The notes beneath the pieces were generated by a model. That model ran no database searches. It saw only the letters and a list, made by a program, of their open reading frames with translations, and had not been told where the DNA came from. DNA of 38,038 nt from Lachnospiraceae bacterium UBA4364 (GTDB taxonomy: Bacteria > Bacillota > Clostridia > Lachnospirales > Lachnospiraceae). The translations under genes and the position numbers were made by a program. The DNA lies in assembly GCA_002393955.1 (NCBI GenBank), contig DGSK01000013.1, positions 1-38,038 of the forward strand, given 5' to 3'. This document shows, piece after piece, positions 35,029-38,038 of this stretch. The first letter of the stretch is position 1. Each line of letters begins with the position of its first letter.

Positions 35029-35988
35029 ATGAAAAGAAAAATCACAAGTTTATTTTTGCTGGGAGCTGTTACGATCAGCGTTGTCGGATGTGGCAATAAT
35101 GAGAAAGATCAAGCAGTTGCACAGTATCAGGAGATGGGGATGACGGAGGAGGAAGCTAAGGAGGTTGCGGATGCAGTCTTAGCAGGCGATGAGGACGTAT
35201 TGAATGCCGATGCTGTTGAGAATCAACAGCAGGAAAAGGTTGAATTATCGTTTGAACCGTCACAGGAGATTCTGGATGCAGATTTAGGTTCCGGCAAAGT
35301 TCAGATTCTGGATACAGTATTTCAGAGAGGCGGATATCTTACATTAGATGAGTTTATTGCTAAATACGGCTCTGAATACGATTTTAGCGATATAGATACG
35401 GAATCTTTTTCAAAAGGTGGAAACACTCTCAAGGTCTTTCCGGTAAAGAAGATAGAAGTAAATCCTGAAGGATTTTTTGAGGTTAGCGACGCTGTATATA
35501 ATAACCTTGGTTCATCAAACAGATTTGCACTGTACCTTGTGATTTCGGAAACCTCAGAAGATCATGTCAGACTGGGAGACCTTCCTGTTCTGGATATATC
35601 AGTATGTGATCCGATGAATGGCATATATTCTTCTGCCGGTTGTTGGTATCCGGGAGGATTTATCTATCAGGAACCAACAGGCTATACCTATGAAACAATA
35701 GGGGAGTTTGAGAATTATCTTGATTCATTTGGTTATGTTTTTGTGGACGAAAATCAATTTGGACATATTGAGCTGTCACCTAATGAATATGCTCCTTACG
35801 GAAGTAAGTCTGAAAACGACAGGATTCTTTTGGCTATGAATAATGACAAAAACCTTATGGGAGATTGCCCGGTGTTCTGCTATATTTTTGAGGAGGACAG
35901 AAATACCGGAAATATTAAATTGAATTTTTTCACTGAGGATAATGTCAGGTTTTATGATGAACAGCAGGGAAAAGTCATCCAGCAGTGA
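35029..35988 (+). CDS. putative surface lipoprotein of unknown function
   Basis: A 319-residue protein. I chose ATG 35029, with AAAGGAG at 35011-35017, because it places a normal signal peptide at the start: KRK, a hydrophobic core and lipobox VVGC. After cleavage the mature part starts with an acidic helix (EMGMTEEEAKEVADAV) and continues as a beta-rich globular domain with CDP, GCWYPGG and DCPVFCY segments. It is probably anchored on the outer face of the membrane. The gene is alone between two terminators behind the G-run promoter, so its expression may switch on and off. Confidence 0.75.
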   Translation: MKRKITSLFLLGAVTISVVGCGNNEKDQAVAQYQEMGMTEEEAKEVADAVLAGDEDVLNADAVENQQQEKVELSFEPSQEILDADLGSGKVQILDTVFQRGGYLTLDEFIAKYGSEYDFSDIDTESFSKGGNTLKVFPVKKIEVNPEGFFEVSDAVYNNLGSSNRFALYLVISETSEDHVRLGDLPVLDISVCDPMNGIYSSAGCWYPGGFIYQEPTGYTYETIGEFENYLDSFGYVFVDENQFGHIELSPNEYAPYGSKSENDRILLAMNNDKNLMGDCPVFCYIFEEDRNTGNIKLNFFTEDNVRFYDEQQGKVIQQ

Positions 35989-36020
35989 GTTGATCCGATA
36001 TAATCCGAAAACTAAAAAAT

Positions 36021-36054
36021 ATCCTCTGCTTCAATCTGGGCGGGGGATTTTTTT
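36021..36054 (+). terminator. intrinsic terminator after the lipoprotein
   Basis: ATCCTCTGC (36021-36029) pairs, with two G-T pairs, with GCGGGGGAT (36040-36048), then T7. Confidence 0.85.
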
Positions 36055-36201
36055 ACAAAATACGTTTATCCAGAATGCTATCATTGTACGATGGAAAGAG
36101 TAGAAAACAAGTACACTTCCGGCCTTTTTTGTATGCTACCGAATGGTTTATAATATAAATCATAGTATATTTACAAAAAGATGCGAGAGGTGACAACCGA
36201 T

Positions 36202-36675
36202 ATGTTTAGAAAAATGAGAAGATTTAAGCAGCAGATCAGCGAGGAGGAATGCGTAAGGATACTTAAGGAACAGCCACGCGGAGTATTATCAATGATAGGT
36301 GATGACGGGTATCCCTATGGAATACCTATGGATCACCTGTATATGGACGACGGACATATTTATTTTCATGGAGCGAAGGAAGGGCATAAGATCGATGCTA
36401 TATCCAGATGCGACAAGGTAAGCTACTGCGTATATGATGAGGGATACCGGAAGGAAGGCGAATGGGCGCTAAACATCAACAGCGTGGTGGTATTTGGAAG
36501 GATTCATGTCGTGGAAAATGAGGAAAAGAAAAAGGAAATCTGCACTCTGCTCTGCAGAAAGTTTACTGATGATGAAGCATATCTTCAAAGAGAGCTGGAG
36601 AATGCATTCCACAGAGTGAACTGCCTGGAGCTGGTACCGGAGCATATGACTGGGAAGCTGGTCAATGAAGCATAA
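36202..36675 (+). CDS. NimA-like pyridoxamine-phosphate-oxidase-fold flavoprotein
   Basis: A 157-residue protein of the PNPOx-like split-barrel fold. ATG 36202 is preferred: GAGAGGTG lies about ten bases before it, and family members begin with MxRKMRRxKQ. An ATG at 36181 would add seven residues. Typical segments are GVLSM-GDDGYPYGIPM, IYFHGAKEGHKID, VSYCVYDEGY and SVVVFGRI. Members bind flavin and include 5-nitroimidazole reductases that confer metronidazole resistance, but many have unknown reducing roles. TATAAT at 36149-36154 is a likely -10. It stands alone. Confidence 0.85.
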   Translation: MFRKMRRFKQQISEEECVRILKEQPRGVLSMIGDDGYPYGIPMDHLYMDDGHIYFHGAKEGHKIDAISRCDKVSYCVYDEGYRKEGEWALNINSVVVFGRIHVVENEEKKKEICTLLCRKFTDDEAYLQRELENAFHRVNCLELVPEHMTGKLVNEA

Positions 36676-36829
36676 AATATAATATGAAATGTATTATAAA
36701 TTACAGGTGTAGATGTTTTGTGGGGGGATAGAAGTGTTTAGAAATAAGGTGTGCTTATCTGATAAGTGCTATATCGGTAAAAGATAGTCACATAGAAATA
36801 TTTTGAGGATGATTTATGTTCTTCATACA

Positions 36830-36869
36830 AAAAAGTAGCAGAGACGATTTGTTTTTTCTGCTGCTTTTT
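36830..36869 (+). terminator. strong bidirectional-type terminator
   Basis: AAAAAGTAGCAGA (36830-36842) pairs with TCTGCTGCTTTTT (36857-36869), with one G-T pair. Runs of A before and T after the stem let it work on both strands. It lies 155 bases after the NimA-like gene. The stretch 36676-36829 holds no gene I can support, but contains G6 at 36722-36727 and the palindrome CTTATC-T-GATAAG at 36754-36766. Confidence 0.8.
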
Positions 36870-36950
36870 GCTTATGTGGTTATTAATGAATGATCGCGCC
36901 GGTATCATTCGCAATATATGGGGTATCTGCACTTATATGCAGGTGTTTTA

Positions 36951-36985
36951 AAAAAGAAAGTGTCTACTATTTCTAGTAGGCACTT
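36951..36985 (-). terminator. terminator of the minus-strand lipoprotein
   Basis: AAGTGTCTACTA (36958-36969) pairs with TAGTAGGCACTT (36974-36985) across a four-base loop. On the minus strand a U-rich run follows it. It lies 13 bases beyond the stop of the gene it ends. Confidence 0.85.
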
Positions 36986-36998
36986 AAGTAAGTGAATA

Positions 36999-37661
36999 TC
37001 ACCAAGCCCAAACTATACCTTCTTCACTACCTGTCTCACCGATTGTAGCAAACGCTCCTGCTGTACTGTAATAGTAATCAAATGACATACCATTTGCACA
37101 AGTGAACTTAGCATTTGTACCTGCAACTGTAACATTAAATGAAGTAACTTTTGAACCTGAGTAATCCTCAATGGCTGAAATAATTTCTGCCTCATGACCT
37201 GCTACATACGGAAGTCCAGAAGATGCAAGCTGAGATGCTATATCAACCCCTGTTGATTCGTTACTTGCAGGTGCTACTTCAGTAGGCTTAGCCTCTTCAG
37301 TAGGTTTTACATCCTCTGTAGGCTTTACTTCTTCAGTAGGTGCAACTTTCTCAGTAGGCTTTGCCTCATCTGTATCCTCTACAGTAACATTACTGGAAGT
37401 TGCTCTATCAGATGCCTCAACTGAAGAATCATCTTCAGTCTTATCAGTAGGCTCAGCCTCTTCAGTAGGTTCAACCTCGACCTCTGTAACTTCCTTGACC
37501 TCTGTTTCGGTATCAACATCTGAGGAAACTGCATCACTGACTTCTTCCTCAACTGCTACTGAAGAATCAACTGGTTCTACAGTCTGAGCTGTTGTACCAC
37601 AAGCACCAAGTGTAGCACATACCGTCATCATTACCATTGCCATAACTACTTTTCTTTTCAT
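36999..37661 (-). CDS. lipoprotein with PTE-rich repeats
   Basis: A 220-residue lipoprotein read leftward. ATG 37661 has GGAGG eight bases before it; the frame extends further but without a ribosome site. The signal peptide has a KRK start and lipobox LGAC. A long acidic Thr/Glu/Val-rich stalk follows, ending in five to six copies of a hexapeptide of the form xxxPTE (VAPTEE, VKPTED, VKPTEE type), then a compact C-terminal domain of about 70 residues with one further Cys. The stalk probably spans the cell wall and presents the end domain. The domain resembles small secreted lipoprotein modules, but I cannot name it. Confidence 0.8.
   Translation of the reverse strand: MKRKVVMAMVMMTVCATLGACGTTAQTVEPVDSSVAVEEEVSDAVSSDVDTETEVKEVTEVEVEPTEEAEPTDKTEDDSSVEASDRATSSNVTVEDTDEAKPTEKVAPTEEVKPTEDVKPTEEAKPTEVAPASNESTGVDIASQLASSGLPYVAGHEAEIISAIEDYSGSKVTSFNVTVAGTNAKFTCANGMSFDYYYSTAGAFATIGETGSEEGIVWAW
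37270..37370 (-). repeat. 18-base tandem repeat units coding xxxPTE
   Basis: Successive 18-base units with a conserved TCAGTAGG or TCTGTAGG core (plus strand) lie inside the lipoprotein stalk. Units are diverged at several bases. Confidence 0.7.
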
Positions 37662-38038
37662 AGTATAACCTCCGTTATAATAATTTGTTTGGCTAGTAAT
37701 TAACCAAATATTTAATTTTACAAAATAAAACTGTAAAAGAAAAGACATCTTTCACAGCTTTAGAATTATCAATGATTACTATGCTATATTTTAAAGGTGG
37801 ATACATGCGGTCGAATGAACCGGCCGCATGTTATCCCTGCAATGGTGCGCGATAGTGCCGGAAACGTGATAACCGGTTGGACAGCATTAGCCCTTATAAT
37901 CCCATACAATCTTATATGTGTTGTATCAGCGCATATATCTTAACTCTTAAACGGTGTTATTATACTACATATAAATCATATACTCTATACATTCTCAGAA
38001 TTATCACTATCGTACACAGAGTAAAAGTTTTCTCGGAT
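37662..38038. other. intergenic end of window, no gene supported
   Basis: I find no convincing coding frame. A TTTGG/CCAAA inverted repeat near 37690-37710 could be an operator upstream of the minus-strand lipoprotein. A strong hairpin at 37799-37836 is listed separately. The final 120 bases are AT-rich and may hold a promoter for a gene beyond the window. Confidence 0.6.
37799..37836 (+). ncRNA. candidate structured RNA, strong hairpin
   Basis: GGATA and CATGCGG (37799-37810) pair with CCGCATG and TATCC (37824-37836) with one bulged T. A possible -10 (TATATT) lies at about 37785-37790. Downstream, a small CCGG...CCGG stem occurs near 37858-37876. This GC-rich block stands out in AT-rich surroundings. 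It could be an untranslated leader of a gene to the right, or a free RNA. Confidence 0.35.

Noticed and set aside
37799..37836. CRISPR-type or tRNA hairpin
   Set aside because: No repeat copies and no cloverleaf or T-arm consensus.

Overview
The window looks like the chromosome of a low-to-moderate GC Gram-positive anaerobe, most likely a clostridial Lachnospiraceae (Butyrivibrio/Pseudobutyrivibrio-like). This is an inference from strong AGGAGG ribosome sites, tightly overlapping operons, six-helix hybrid histidine kinases, a DegV domain, an AGCS alanine symporter and lipoproteins with Firmicute-type signals. No rRNA, tRNA, CRISPR array, transposase or phage gene was seen.

Left region (1-13163). 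A rod-like inverted repeat of about 210 nt (5-212) is followed at once by a terminator hairpin and resembles a small structured RNA. Two parallel modules follow. Module 1 is a tandem-GNAT-like protein (500-1864) plus a 2072-residue Lys/Glu-rich protein with an embedded papain/C39-like cysteine peptidase signature (1966-8184), closed by a terminator. Module 2 has a structured leader, a 41-residue lipoprotein, a second tandem-GNAT-like protein (8829-9797) and a 1108-residue protein with atypical kinase motifs (9837-13163). The two GNAT proteins look paralogous. The giant proteins look like enzymes of an undescribed modification or effector system.

Middle region (13458-23181). An OmpR-type response regulator and its kinase overlap the start of a surface-glycan cluster: three GT2 glycosyltransferases, a Wzm/Wzt ABC exporter whose ATPase has a glycan-binding-type C-terminal extension, a fucosyltransferase-like protein, and a radical SAM protein whose SPASM-like cysteines lie before the radical SAM core.

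Right-middle region (23384-33285). This is a sensory operon: a possible 40-residue membrane peptide, two hybrid histidine kinases, a small helical protein, a FIST-like sensor protein, an AGCS sodium:amino acid symporter, a double-receiver response regulator without output domain, and a two-helix membrane protein. The second kinase is a rare fusion: membrane sensor, HisKA, HATPase, receiver, a DegV lipid-binding-type domain and a C-terminal HPt. A decayed ABC exporter gene follows (33560-34717).

Right end (34718-38038). A lipoprotein gene sits behind a promoter with a run of 11 G between -35 and -10, a good candidate for phase variation. A NimA-like flavin-binding protein follows, then a convergent lipoprotein with PTE-rich repeats on the minus strand, and a strong hairpin in the last unassigned stretch.
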